A stretch of 64,000 nt of DNA from Crocinitomicaceae bacterium. Its GTDB lineage: Bacteria > Bacteroidota > Bacteroidia > Flavobacteriales_D > Crocinitomicaceae. Made by a program: the position numbers and the translations under genes. The notes below the pieces were generated by a model, which searched no databases, was not told the origin of the DNA, and worked only from the letters and a program-made list of their open reading frames with translations. The DNA lies in assembly GCA_022447665.1 (NCBI GenBank), contig JAKVAQ010000023.1:1-64000 (forward strand). The letters are read 5' to 3'. Below, piece by piece: positions 18,738-26,356 of this stretch (positions are counted from its first letter, which is position 1; every line of letters begins with the position of its first letter).

Positions 18738-19279
18738 TATAATGAGTCATTAATTCTAGCTAAGATCGCTGCAATTTCCTTTATGATCTCATTTTTGGGA
18801 TTCTCGTCGGTTGTATTAGAAAGGTACTCTTGTACAGAAAGTAATGCCTCCATAATATCTTCCTCTTCAAACGGCCCCGAAGTGTTCTCAATAATCGTGA
18901 TACATTCTATTGCTTCCATCATTTCACCATCAAGTGCAACATTTACAATGATGTTTAGATACTTTTTATAATCCAAACCAGAGTTCCACATGGTATTCAA
19001 AAGGATTCCGTGAATAGGAGCATACTCCTCTTTTTGGAGGCAAAGTGCCATTTCCTTTGTAGCGCCTCTTAGTTTGAGGGATGAAAGAATATCAACAATG
19101 GCATTTTTCACTTCATCAGAAGGAGAGTTTGCTAAATGAAAAACTAAATATTCCACCGCTTCTACATCGCCATTAACCTTAAGCCCTTTGATTGCTTTAA
19201 GCTGTTTCTTCTCATCCCCAGACTCTAAATCAGCCAGTAATGCTTTTAGTTTCTTGTTTTCCTTTTTCGCCTCTGCCAT
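18737..19279 (-). CDS. HEAT-repeat-like protein
   Basis: 180 residues, predicted cytoplasmic and all alpha. A Lys-rich N-terminus is followed by HEAT/armadillo-like helices: KKQLKAIKGLKVNGDVEAV, then SPSDEVKNAIVDILSSLK and later segments. The acidic C-terminal half is rich in Glu and Ile. HEAT repeats usually mediate protein contacts; no partner can be named, though coupling to trmB is notable. It begins right after a -7 promoter box. Confidence 0.65.
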   Translation of the reverse strand: MAEAKKENKKLKALLADLESGDEKKQLKAIKGLKVNGDVEAVEYLVFHLANSPSDEVKNAIVDILSSLKLRGATKEMALCLQKEEYAPIHGILLNTMWNSGLDYKKYLNIIVNVALDGEMMEAIECITIIENTSGPFEEEDIMEALLSVQEYLSNTTDENPKNEIIKEIAAILARINDSL

Positions 19280-19295
19280 TTTCTAAAAATTTTCG

Positions 19296-19303
19296 CAAAG
19301 ATA
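19296..19303 (-). promoter_or_regulatory. -7 promoter box for the HEAT-trmB pair
   Basis: TATCTTTG on the minus strand matches TAnnTTTG and predicts a start near 19290, about 11 bases before the ATG at 19279. The -33 element is not clear. Confidence 0.4.
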
Positions 19304-19334
19304 GTATTTTGATTTCGTTTGCGTTAGAGAAAAA

Positions 19335-19702
19335 GAAAAGCAAACCTATAAGCCGGGTTCTGTACGAACAAGTTCGTTCTTGTCATTTATCTAGTCCCGA
19401 AGTCACCCGCGGGATCAATCTATCTACCCTCCAGGATCAGTCGAGCAGACTTCAGGCCCTGGTTTACATGATATTTCAGCTCATGAGGTTTACCCTGACA
19501 CATTATGTCACCATAATACCGGTGAGCTCTTACCTCACCATTTCACCTTTTCCCCGTATGCACGAGGTAGTTTAATTTCTGCGGCACTTTCTGTAAAACG
19601 AGATTTTCATCATCGTTCCCCTTCCAGTTAGGAAGCATGATGCTCTTTGCTGCCCAGACTTTCCTCCCCGAACGATCGGGGCGACAAGACGGTTTGCTTT
19701 TC
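19335..19702 (-). ncRNA. rnpB: RNase P RNA
   Basis: The minus-strand RNA begins GAAAAGCAAACC and its 3' end is the complement of GAAAAGCAAACC at 19335-19346, giving a 12-base-pair P1 helix with GGTTTGCTTTTC at 19691-19702. GGAGGAAAGTCTGGGCAGC (complement of 19651-19673) is the universal 5' core and ACAGAACCCGGCTTAT the universal 3' core. Length is about 368 nt, in the range of bacterial type A RNase P. It is the catalytic RNA for tRNA 5' maturation. A plus-strand reading frame over this region is a shadow. No promoter of its own was clearly found before the RNA. Confidence 0.95.
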
Positions 19703-19722
19703 AGCTATAAAAGTAATTAAGA

Positions 19723-20766
19723 TTATTTAAGACCGATTTTAAATCGTCCTGAAAGATCTGTAAGATCAAGTTCTGACTGAAGGTCTTCAGTATAAAGCTT
19801 TGATTTTAATGCAATATTAAAAATCGCCCGTTCAGGCTTAAAATCCTCATCGATATTGTATTCAATGTTTGAAACAGAAAAGTACTCATCAGATAGTGCA
19901 TATTCTGAATCAGAATAATACCATACACCGTCCTTCTCTACAGATAATTTCACTTTGCCAAAATTTTGTTTTGGTGTTGAATCGTCACAATAGTTTAAGT
20001 TCATTTGCCAATAAAACTCACTTGCCCTGAACCTCACCAAAGTAGTATAACTTTTCACTTTACCATCTACATCCACTTCATGCTTTACTTTATGAATTCC
20101 ATTATTGATAGTACCGATATAACTTGAATTCTCTGATACTAGAACATCATTTATGTACCATTTATGTGTTCCTTCAATACTCGAAGGCGCCAAAATGATT
20201 GAATCAGATACACCTGCAGTAGAAAATTCAGCATCTACCGAAGACCTATCAAAACCATATGATACTGGTATAGAAAAAGTCTTTACTCCAAAATCGGCAA
20301 ACTGAAAGTTTATATCGTAAGTACCGAATTCTGAAAAGGGCACGAATGAGGCTGGAACCAAAACTCCTTCTTCATTTTCAACCAATAAGAAATTCATTTG
20401 AGAACCACCGGTACTTCCAAAATCTACAGAAAGACACCCTTCTTCATGATGCAAAAACTCAACATTTTCCGATAAAATCTCTGTATTGTCAGTATAAAAT
20501 TCCGGCTCAATAATTTCAACTCTAAAAACCAAATTAGAACTCGGTGCACGAAGCTCTCCATAGAAGGTCTCGATTCCGTTCATTATCTCTTGACCTTGAG
20601 AAATTGTAACATTATTCTCCCCTACCGCCAAATCTATCTCATCACCTCCTACATTTCCACGTAGCGTGTAAAATGGATCATTTCCTTCTGGTAGTTCAGG
20701 TAAAGGTTCCTTAGTACAAGAGGCAATGACCAAACCTAGGATGAATAGGTAAATAATTTTTCTCAT
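19723..20766 (-). CDS. Lipoprotein, third gene of the sigma-factor operon
   Basis: 347 residues with lipobox VIASC (Cys17). The mature protein is beta-rich, with a PKD-like middle (around HKWYINDVLVSENSSY) and acidic segments. No enzymatic family is recognised. Its start overlaps the stop of the membrane-spanning regulator in TAATG, so it is produced with it. By context it may be the ligand, sensor or effector of that regulator at the outer membrane; this is inference. Confidence 0.6.
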   Translation of the reverse strand: MRKIIYLFILGLVIASCTKEPLPELPEGNDPFYTLRGNVGGDEIDLAVGENNVTISQGQEIMNGIETFYGELRAPSSNLVFRVEIIEPEFYTDNTEILSENVEFLHHEEGCLSVDFGSTGGSQMNFLLVENEEGVLVPASFVPFSEFGTYDINFQFADFGVKTFSIPVSYGFDRSSVDAEFSTAGVSDSIILAPSSIEGTHKWYINDVLVSENSSYIGTINNGIHKVKHEVDVDGKVKSYTTLVRFRASEFYWQMNLNYCDDSTPKQNFGKVKLSVEKDGVWYYSDSEYALSDEYFSVSNIEYNIDEDFKPERAIFNIALKSKLYTEDLQSELDLTDLSGRFKIGLK

Positions 20767-22592
20767 TAATGCTTTGTAAAAATGTTGTAGTGTAATCCTA
20801 TTTGTACGTTGGTTTCATGGTCGAACAAACTCTCTCCTAAGAAATCGTTATCTGTTCTATCAAATAGTCCGTATTGTCCTTTTATTGAAATTGCAAAAGC
20901 TCTTCCTAAATTGAATTGATAACCAAGTCCCAATAGAACATCCATCTTTTTGAGTCCGTCCATTGCTCCCCAGTTATCATTTATAGTTGTGATTTCGTCT
21001 GCATTAATCTGATGCGACATATTACTTCTAACAGCAGTTAGATAAGAACCTGTAACTGAAGTTAAAATTTTATGCTTGTTATTGATGTTATAATTGAAGT
21101 TAAATCCAACACCCGTATAATAAGCATCCTTAATTTGATATTTCATCCAAGATCTTGTAGCACCACCGTGAACATCATATACTGTAACACGTTCTTCAAT
21201 ACCTAGGTTATTTTGAATATTTCTTGACGCTGACAATTCTAGTCCTAATTCAAAACGCTTAAGCTTTCCATAAGTTGTAGCCCAAGAGATACCTACAGTA
21301 TTTCTCATTGAAGGCGGAATAAATCCTAAACCATATTGAATTCCATATCCTGTTTGAATGTTTAATGATACCACATGACTTGGAAGAATTTTAGACTTTA
21401 CAATCTGAATTTCAGGTGCTGTCCACTTATTTATAATGTCTGAATTAAAGCCCAACTCATCATTAAAACTAATCTTGTTAAGCTCAAAATCAGGCATTTC
21501 AAATGATTCATTCTCTGTGGAAATATTTAATTCGACACTATTGTTTAGTGTAGCATTGTGAATTACTTCTTCAACAATTTCTGTCTCTTCCAATTCATTC
21601 GAAACAGCTTTTATACTTAAGTTTTCCTCCAACTCAACGGTCTCCGGAATTTCATTAGCCAAGGCAATAGAGCTTATCTCATCACTTGTTTCTTCTAGAG
21701 AGAGATTACCATCAGACGCTTCATTATTTAAAAGGTTATTTTCTAAGTCGTCGGTATCAACGGCTTCATTATTCAATTCCGAATCGCCAGCTCTATTTAT
21801 TACTATGTCGCTCCCTTCCACATTATTCGCCTCTTCGAGAGTATTTACATTATCAACTTTATTATTGTAAGAAGCACTAGCCTCATCAGTTGGTAAGAGA
21901 CTATTCACTTCTTCTGTCTCTTGAACTACCAATATTTGTCTTGATTCTAACAGCTCTGGTTTTGTGTTTATGTTAGAAAGCTGCGTGCTTGTTTTATTAA
22001 TGGCATCTTCTATACTGCGATTAATTTGTGCATTCACAAAATCATTCCCGTTGAAGATTGATGAATTCATTCCTAAAAACGAAATCACTAATAATACAGC
22101 TGCAACAGCCGACCACTTGTAGAAGAACCCTTTTCTATCCGATTGCTCCAACATACTGCGTGCTTCTTCCCAATAAACAGGTTTATACTCGTGATGTAAT
22201 CCTTCGGAAGTAAGCGCTGCGTTAGCCATACCCCAATAAGCAGGAGAATACTCTGCTTTTGCTGCCTTAGCGGCATTTACAAAAGCGTCATCCATGTATA
22301 AATCAGCCTCGTTTGAAACAAAATTATTCCATAAGTTGGAAGAATATACAGCCTCGGTTTGGGACGAAGCATCGAGGAAAGCATCATCCATGAAAGCATC
22401 TTCGACTTCAGCAAAAGAGGCTCCAGCTGCAGAAACAGTTAGGTTATCTGCTGCATTAACGAATGCATCATCCATTGCAGCATCATCTAAGTCTGCACTC
22501 ATTTGATCCCACAAAGACTTATCGTAAGAAAAGTTCATTTCCTCACCCATTCGCTTGAAAGCGTCATCCATATGTTCTAATCCGTCACTCAT
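20766..22592 (-). CDS. Dual-membrane-spanning anti-sigma-like protein
   Basis: About 608 residues from the ATG overlapping the sigma stop (ATGA); a TTG nine bases upstream is an alternative. Residues 1-158 are hydrophilic and hold four MDDAF motifs (8, 40, 68, 100) and Trp-containing repeats. One helix (about 160-176, SAVAAVLLVISFLG) spans the inner membrane. An acidic, Asn/Glu-rich, disordered-looking linker of about 220 residues follows. Residues about 405-608 alternate aromatic and polar residues like an 8-strand outer-membrane barrel, although the protein ends with FTKH, not a terminal Phe. The layout resembles the Dma anti-sigma factors reported in Bacteroides. Sigma inhibition is inferred from context, not from a recognised domain. 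Confidence 0.65.
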   Translation of the reverse strand: MSDGLEHMDDAFKRMGEEMNFSYDKSLWDQMSADLDDAAMDDAFVNAADNLTVSAAGASFAEVEDAFMDDAFLDASSQTEAVYSSNLWNNFVSNEADLYMDDAFVNAAKAAKAEYSPAYWGMANAALTSEGLHHEYKPVYWEEARSMLEQSDRKGFFYKWSAVAAVLLVISFLGMNSSIFNGNDFVNAQINRSIEDAINKTSTQLSNINTKPELLESRQILVVQETEEVNSLLPTDEASASYNNKVDNVNTLEEANNVEGSDIVINRAGDSELNNEAVDTDDLENNLLNNEASDGNLSLEETSDEISSIALANEIPETVELEENLSIKAVSNELEETEIVEEVIHNATLNNSVELNISTENESFEMPDFELNKISFNDELGFNSDIINKWTAPEIQIVKSKILPSHVVSLNIQTGYGIQYGLGFIPPSMRNTVGISWATTYGKLKRFELGLELSASRNIQNNLGIEERVTVYDVHGGATRSWMKYQIKDAYYTGVGFNFNYNINNKHKILTSVTGSYLTAVRSNMSHQINADEITTINDNWGAMDGLKKMDVLLGLGYQFNLGRAFAISIKGQYGLFDRTDNDFLGESLFDHETNVQIGLHYNIFTKH

Positions 22593-23164
22593 TGTGCCCA
22601 AGCAGCTCTTTGCTTTTCGCTATTCTGTAATTTTTCAACCATACCGCGCAATAATTTGCGGGCATTACTTAAATGCCATTTACTTGTTCCATCAGAAATG
22701 TCAAGCATGGCTCCTATTTCTTTGTGAGAGTAACCGTCAATAACATAAAGGTTGAATACCTTTCTTGAGACATCAGGTAGTCTCTTTAAAAGTCCCATTA
22801 ATACATCTGTTTCCAACTTTGACCAAATTGAATTTTCCACAGTAGTACCAGCCAATTCAAGTTCTCTGTCCGTTTCCTTGTTATCAACCAACTGAATGTA
22901 TTTTTTGTTCTTTCTGAACTCGTCGATAATAGTATTCATCACTATACGACGCACCCAAGCTTCGAATGGAGTTCCATCTTTTAGCTTGTCTAAATTCTTG
23001 CAAATCTTTACAAATCCTATGTTCAGGATGTGTCTTGCATCTTCTTCATTTTTGTGATATCTCATGCAAGTCGGCATAAGCTTCACGTAAAACCACTCGT
23101 AGAGCTTTTCCTGTGCTCTCCGGTCGTTCACCTTACATTTGTCAATAATCGACTGGTCAATCAT
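22589..23164 (-). CDS. ECF-type RNA polymerase sigma factor
   Basis: 191 residues. Sigma-70 region 2 (about 18-88, including FEAWVRRIVMNTIIDEFR) and region 4 (about 125-180) with the helix-turn-helix SHKEIGAMLDISDGTSKWHL. It has no extra domains. It should direct RNA polymerase to a small regulon at an extracytoplasmic signal. It overlaps the next gene by four bases, which is usual for a sigma/anti-sigma pair. The upstream gap (about 117 bases to the divergent sixA) showed no clear standard promoter, in keeping with possible autoregulation, which I cannot demonstrate. Confidence 0.85.
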   Translation of the reverse strand: MIDQSIIDKCKVNDRRAQEKLYEWFYVKLMPTCMRYHKNEEDARHILNIGFVKICKNLDKLKDGTPFEAWVRRIVMNTIIDEFRKNKKYIQLVDNKETDRELELAGTTVENSIWSKLETDVLMGLLKRLPDVSRKVFNLYVIDGYSHKEIGAMLDISDGTSKWHLSNARKLLRGMVEKLQNSEKQRAAWAQ

Positions 23165-23281
23165 AATATTGAGTTTAAGAACGAAAATTGAAAGAATATA
23201 TTGGACAGTTTCAATTTACTTCTACCTTGTTCTAATATTAACGATAATAAGTAATTTAGGGTTGGATAAAAGTCCAGATTT

Positions 23282-23767
23282 ATGAGAAAATTATTTGTGT
23301 TGAGGCATGGAAAGGCGAGTAAGAATTTTGATTATTCAGAAGATTATATCAGAAATCTCAATAAAAAAGGAATTGCTCAGATAAATCAAATAGGTTATAT
23401 AATGAAGAATTCTGAAGTTGTTATTGACGAGATAATTTCTTCTAAAGCTCGCAGAAGCTTCGAAACAGCTCAGATTGTAAACCATTATATTAACTGTTCG
23501 GAAATCAGTTTTAATGAAGAATTATATCTCTGTTCTTTAGATGAAATTGCCCAAAGTCTGAGTACAAACTCTAACGCTAAAACTCGATTATATGTGGGGC
23601 ACAATAATGGAATAAGCTATTTTGTGAACTGGTTATGTGATGAAAATATTTTGATGAATACTGGAATGCTTATTGAAATAGACCTTGAAATAGATGATTG
23701 GAATCACTTAAGTCAGGGTATAGGTTCGATTGTTAAGATTATTAGACCAGATGTATTAAGCTTTTAA
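23282..23767 (+). CDS. sixA: SixA-type phosphohistidine phosphatase
   Basis: 161 residues of the histidine phosphatase superfamily. The RHG motif is at 8-10 (His9 would be the nucleophile); [11 protein letters not shown] provides the substrate Arg, and VGHNNG holds the second catalytic His. Short SixA proteins dephosphorylate phospho-His in His-Asp relays or PTS proteins. It sits upstream of ruvC with a TAATG overlap. The name rests on size and motifs; other small histidine phosphatases are possible. Confidence 0.8.
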   Translation: MRKLFVLRHGKASKNFDYSEDYIRNLNKKGIAQINQIGYIMKNSEVVIDEIISSKARRSFETAQIVNHYINCSEISFNEELYLCSLDEIAQSLSTNSNAKTRLYVGHNNGISYFVNWLCDENILMNTGMLIEIDLEIDDWNHLSQGIGSIVKIIRPDVLSF

Positions 23768-24327
23768 TGGCAAAGACGGATAAGATAATATTGGGTATAG
23801 ACCCTGGAACCAGTATAATGGGATATGGATTAATTCATGTGAAGGGGAAAGAAATGGTAATGCTGAATTTTGGGATAATCCAAATGCAGAAGATTAAGAA
23901 CCATGGGGATAAGCTTAAAAAAATATTTGACCGAGTAGATCAATTAATCCTTGAGTATAAGCCTGATGAAATGGCTATAGAAGCGCCATTCTTTGGTAAA
24001 AACGTACAGTCGATGTTAAAACTTGGAAGAGCGCAAGGCGTTGCTATTGCGGCGGCCCTGCATAGAAATATTCCCTATGAAGAGTATACCCCAAAAAAAA
24101 TAAAACAATCTATTACAGGTAGCGGAAATGCTTCGAAAGAACAAGTTGCTGGTATGCTATTGCGCTTACTCAACATAAAAGAAATGCCGAAGTATTTGGA
24201 TGCCACTGATGGACTTGCTGCTGCTGTCACACACCATTTTCAAGGAGGAATAGGAGAAAATAACAAATCAAAAAGTGGTTCGTGGAAGGCTTTTATTTCA
24301 GACAATCCAGACCGTAAAAAAGGTTAG
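23767..24327 (+). CDS. ruvC: Crossover junction endodeoxyribonuclease RuvC
   Basis: 186 residues. It cleaves Holliday junctions made by Ruv[16 protein letters not shown] gives catalytic Asp12; [10 protein letters not shown] gives Glu72; [11 protein letters not shown] gives Asp145 and Asp148. All four acidic residues of the active site are present. It starts in a one-base overlap with sixA and ends four bases inside the converging HIT gene. Confidence 0.95.
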   Translation: MAKTDKIILGIDPGTSIMGYGLIHVKGKEMVMLNFGIIQMQKIKNHGDKLKKIFDRVDQLILEYKPDEMAIEAPFFGKNVQSMLKLGRAQGVAIAAALHRNIPYEEYTPKKIKQSITGSGNASKEQVAGMLLRLLNIKEMPKYLDATDGLAAAVTHHFQGGIGENNKSKSGSWKAFISDNPDRKKG

Positions 24328-24713
24328 GCTTTTTGAAGTTTTTCGGCAATTTCAATAAATTCTGCTTGCGTTAAATCTAATTTGGGACTCCTGAAATTCA
24401 TGTCCTTTTCCGCATTAATTGGAATAAGATGGATGTGAGCATGCGGAACTTCTAGTCCTATTACAGTCATACCAACTCTATTACAAGGGAAAGAATCTTT
24501 TATTTTACGCGCTACTTCCTTTGAAAAAAGGATCATTTCTTGGATGGTATCATTATCCTGGTCAAAAAAGTAATCAACCTCTTTTTTAGGCACAATCAAT
24601 GTGTGACCTTTTTGCAAGGGGTTTATGTCTAGAAAAGCGAGGAAGTCGTCATTTTCATGAACTTTATATGAAGGAATCTCCCCGTTTATGATTTTAGTAA
24701 AAATCGAAGCCAT
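24324..24713 (-). CDS. HIT family protein (histidine triad)
   Basis: 129 residues. HAHIHL (His91, His93, His95) is the histidine triad, and [17 protein letters not shown] the conserved N-terminal strand. HIT proteins hydrolyse nucleoside phosphoramidates or dinucleotides. The start overlaps the greA stop as TAATG, so the pair is co-translated. The exact substrate cannot be read from sequence. Confidence 0.88.
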   Translation of the reverse strand: MASIFTKIINGEIPSYKVHENDDFLAFLDINPLQKGHTLIVPKKEVDYFFDQDNDTIQEMILFSKEVARKIKDSFPCNRVGMTVIGLEVPHAHIHLIPINAEKDMNFRSPKLDLTQAEFIEIAEKLQKA

Positions 24714-25183
24714 TAACGGGTGATTTCTATAATTTCGAACTTCATTACACCGTTAGGAACTTTTATCTCTGCTACTTCACCAACGGACTTCCCTAATAAC
24801 CCTTTGCCTATAGGAGAATCAACAGATATTTTCTTAGCCTTTAAATCGGCTTCATTTTCCGCCACAAGCGTGTAAACTACTTCCATACCGTTGTCTACAT
24901 TCTTTATCTTCACATTTGACAGTATTAATGCCTTTGAATTATCTAGTTGAGAATCATCAATAACTCTAGCGTTAGCAACAATATCCTCAAGCTTAGCAAT
25001 CTTTGCTTCTAACAAGCCTTGAGCTTCTTTAGCAGCATCATACTCGGCATTCTCCGACAAATCACCTTTATCACGCGCCTCCGCAATCTGCTGAGAAATA
25101 CTAGGTCTCTCTACAGACTTCATGTGCTGAAGTTCATCTTTTAGCTTTTTTAATCCTTCTTCTGTGTAATAACTTAAGGCCAT
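24713..25183 (-). CDS. greA: Transcription elongation factor GreA
   Basis: 156 residues from the ATG at 25183; a longer in-frame start at 25240 would run through a hairpin and the promoter box, and its extra residues are not GreA-like. The N-terminal coiled coil carries RDKGDLSENAEYDAAKEAQ, the Gre acidic-tip motif; the C-terminal FKBP-like domain has SVDSPIGKGLLGKSVGE. It rescues backtracked RNA polymerase by stimulating RNA cleavage. A terminator-like hairpin lies in its leader. Confidence 0.92.
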   Translation of the reverse strand: MALSYYTEEGLKKLKDELQHMKSVERPSISQQIAEARDKGDLSENAEYDAAKEAQGLLEAKIAKLEDIVANARVIDDSQLDNSKALILSNVKIKNVDNGMEVVYTLVAENEADLKAKKISVDSPIGKGLLGKSVGEVAEIKVPNGVMKFEIIEITR

Positions 25184-25196
25184 GTCGAAATGTTTT

Positions 25197-25228
25197 AAAA
25201 AGAAAGAGAGCCCATCAAATGGACTCTC
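25197..25228 (-). terminator. Terminator-like hairpin before greA
   Basis: On the minus strand GAGAG-U-CCAU pairs with AUGG-G-CUCUC (one G-U) around a 3-base loop, then CUUUCUUUUU. It ends 14 bases before the greA ATG. It can terminate the PorV/PorQ transcript, attenuate greA, or both. Confidence 0.65.
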
Positions 25229-25237
25229 CGTTTTATA

Positions 25238-25245
25238 CAAATATA
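25238..25245 (-). promoter_or_regulatory. -7 promoter box for greA
   Basis: TATATTTG on the minus strand matches TAnnTTTG; a TTG 21 bases upstream (25267-25269) may be the -33 element. RNA would begin near 25231, directly before the hairpin. Confidence 0.45.
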
Positions 25246-25255
25246 TAAAAATTTG

Positions 25256-26332
25256 TTACTTCATGTCAATCGAAACCCCTAAGGTGTGAACACCATTGAA
25301 ATTACGAGTTGCTCTAAATGCGTATTGAATACCTAGTCTACTTGATGACTTTCCAACGATAGCATCTACTGACATACCAGCAGTAAATCCTGATAGCGCA
25401 GTTACTGTAGAACCGAAGTTAAAATCATTTGCGAATACACCATCCTCGTAAACATATCCTGCCATTAAATGGAATGCTGCTTTTTCAATCTCTAAACCGT
25501 AATCAAGCCCCAGACGGAACTGATCGTTTGAGAATGAGTTAGCCGAGAATGCAGCAGCAACAGTCAGTTTATTTGTTTCTGAGAAATTGAAATCATATGA
25601 ACCACCAATTCCTAGCAAAGAAGGTAATTCAAATTCCGCCGATCTTTGTTCTAGTGTTGCTAATTCTTCGGTAGCAATATGCTCGATTTGAATCGCAAGA
25701 CCATCACCTTTAAAACTCATTGTAGGACCAACATTCTTTAAGGTAATACCAAATTTAATTTGATCTTCCTCTCCGGTTACGTATCTGATCCCTGCATCAA
25801 TTGCCACACCATTTGCTCTAATGTTAGAAATAGATTGATTAATTACCTTGAAGTTAATACCACCATAAATAGAGTTCGAGAATTCACGTGCATACCCAAC
25901 GTTAAAGTTTGAGTATGTCGGCGAGAACTGTCCTATTCCACCTTCAGGTAGTTCAACCGTAGTAATATCAATGTCACCAAAATTCATAGCCATTATCGCA
26001 ACTGAAATAACTGAGTTATCAGAGACTCTTTGCGCCAGACCTGCAGAGTTTATATTAATACCTGTTCCTCCTAACCAGTTCGATCTGTCGAAACGGATTT
26101 GAGTTTTATCAGTAAAGGCCAAACCTGCAATATTTGTAAAGACACCATCTAAACCATTTGAGCAAGATACACCAGCATCAGCAAAAGCAGCTGAACGTGC
26201 CCAAGGATTAATTAGTAATTCGGAACCACCAGCAGATCCTACACGATCTCCATTTCCTGCGAAAACAATTCCACCGCTCATTAACGCTAAGCCTAGAATG
26301 CTTCCTTTACCTATTAAACTTTTGAAATTCAT
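25256..26332 (-). CDS. PorV/PorQ-family outer-membrane protein
   Basis: 358 residues with a signal peptide (residues 1-25, ending IVFA). The mature start SAGGSELLINPWARSAAFADAGVS is the PorV/PorQ signature, and the rest is a FadL/PorV-type barrel. PorV shuttles T9SS cargo to the attachment complex. A paralogue next to a TonB receptor and a giant secreted protein is probably dedicated to that neighbour. It is the last gene of the operon, followed by the hairpin before greA. The canonical PorV may lie elsewhere in the genome. Confidence 0.8.
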   Translation of the reverse strand: MNFKSLIGKGSILGLALMSGGIVFAGNGDRVGSAGGSELLINPWARSAAFADAGVSCSNGLDGVFTNIAGLAFTDKTQIRFDRSNWLGGTGININSAGLAQRVSDNSVISVAIMAMNFGDIDITTVELPEGGIGQFSPTYSNFNVGYAREFSNSIYGGINFKVINQSISNIRANGVAIDAGIRYVTGEEDQIKFGITLKNVGPTMSFKGDGLAIQIEHIATEELATLEQRSAEFELPSLLGIGGSYDFNFSETNKLTVAAAFSANSFSNDQFRLGLDYGLEIEKAAFHLMAGYVYEDGVFANDFNFGSTVTALSGFTAGMSVDAIVGKSSSRLGIQYAFRATRNFNGVHTLGVSIDMK

Positions 26333-26356
26333 ATCGTTAGTTCTTTAGTCTTTTTA

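Noticed and set aside
19240-19575. Plus-strand reading frame of about 111 residues
   Set aside because: It lies over the RNase P RNA and the start of the HEAT gene, and its protein has no recognisable features.
25184-25240. Longer greA start
   Set aside because: The extension covers a terminator-like hairpin and a -7 box and does not resemble GreA.
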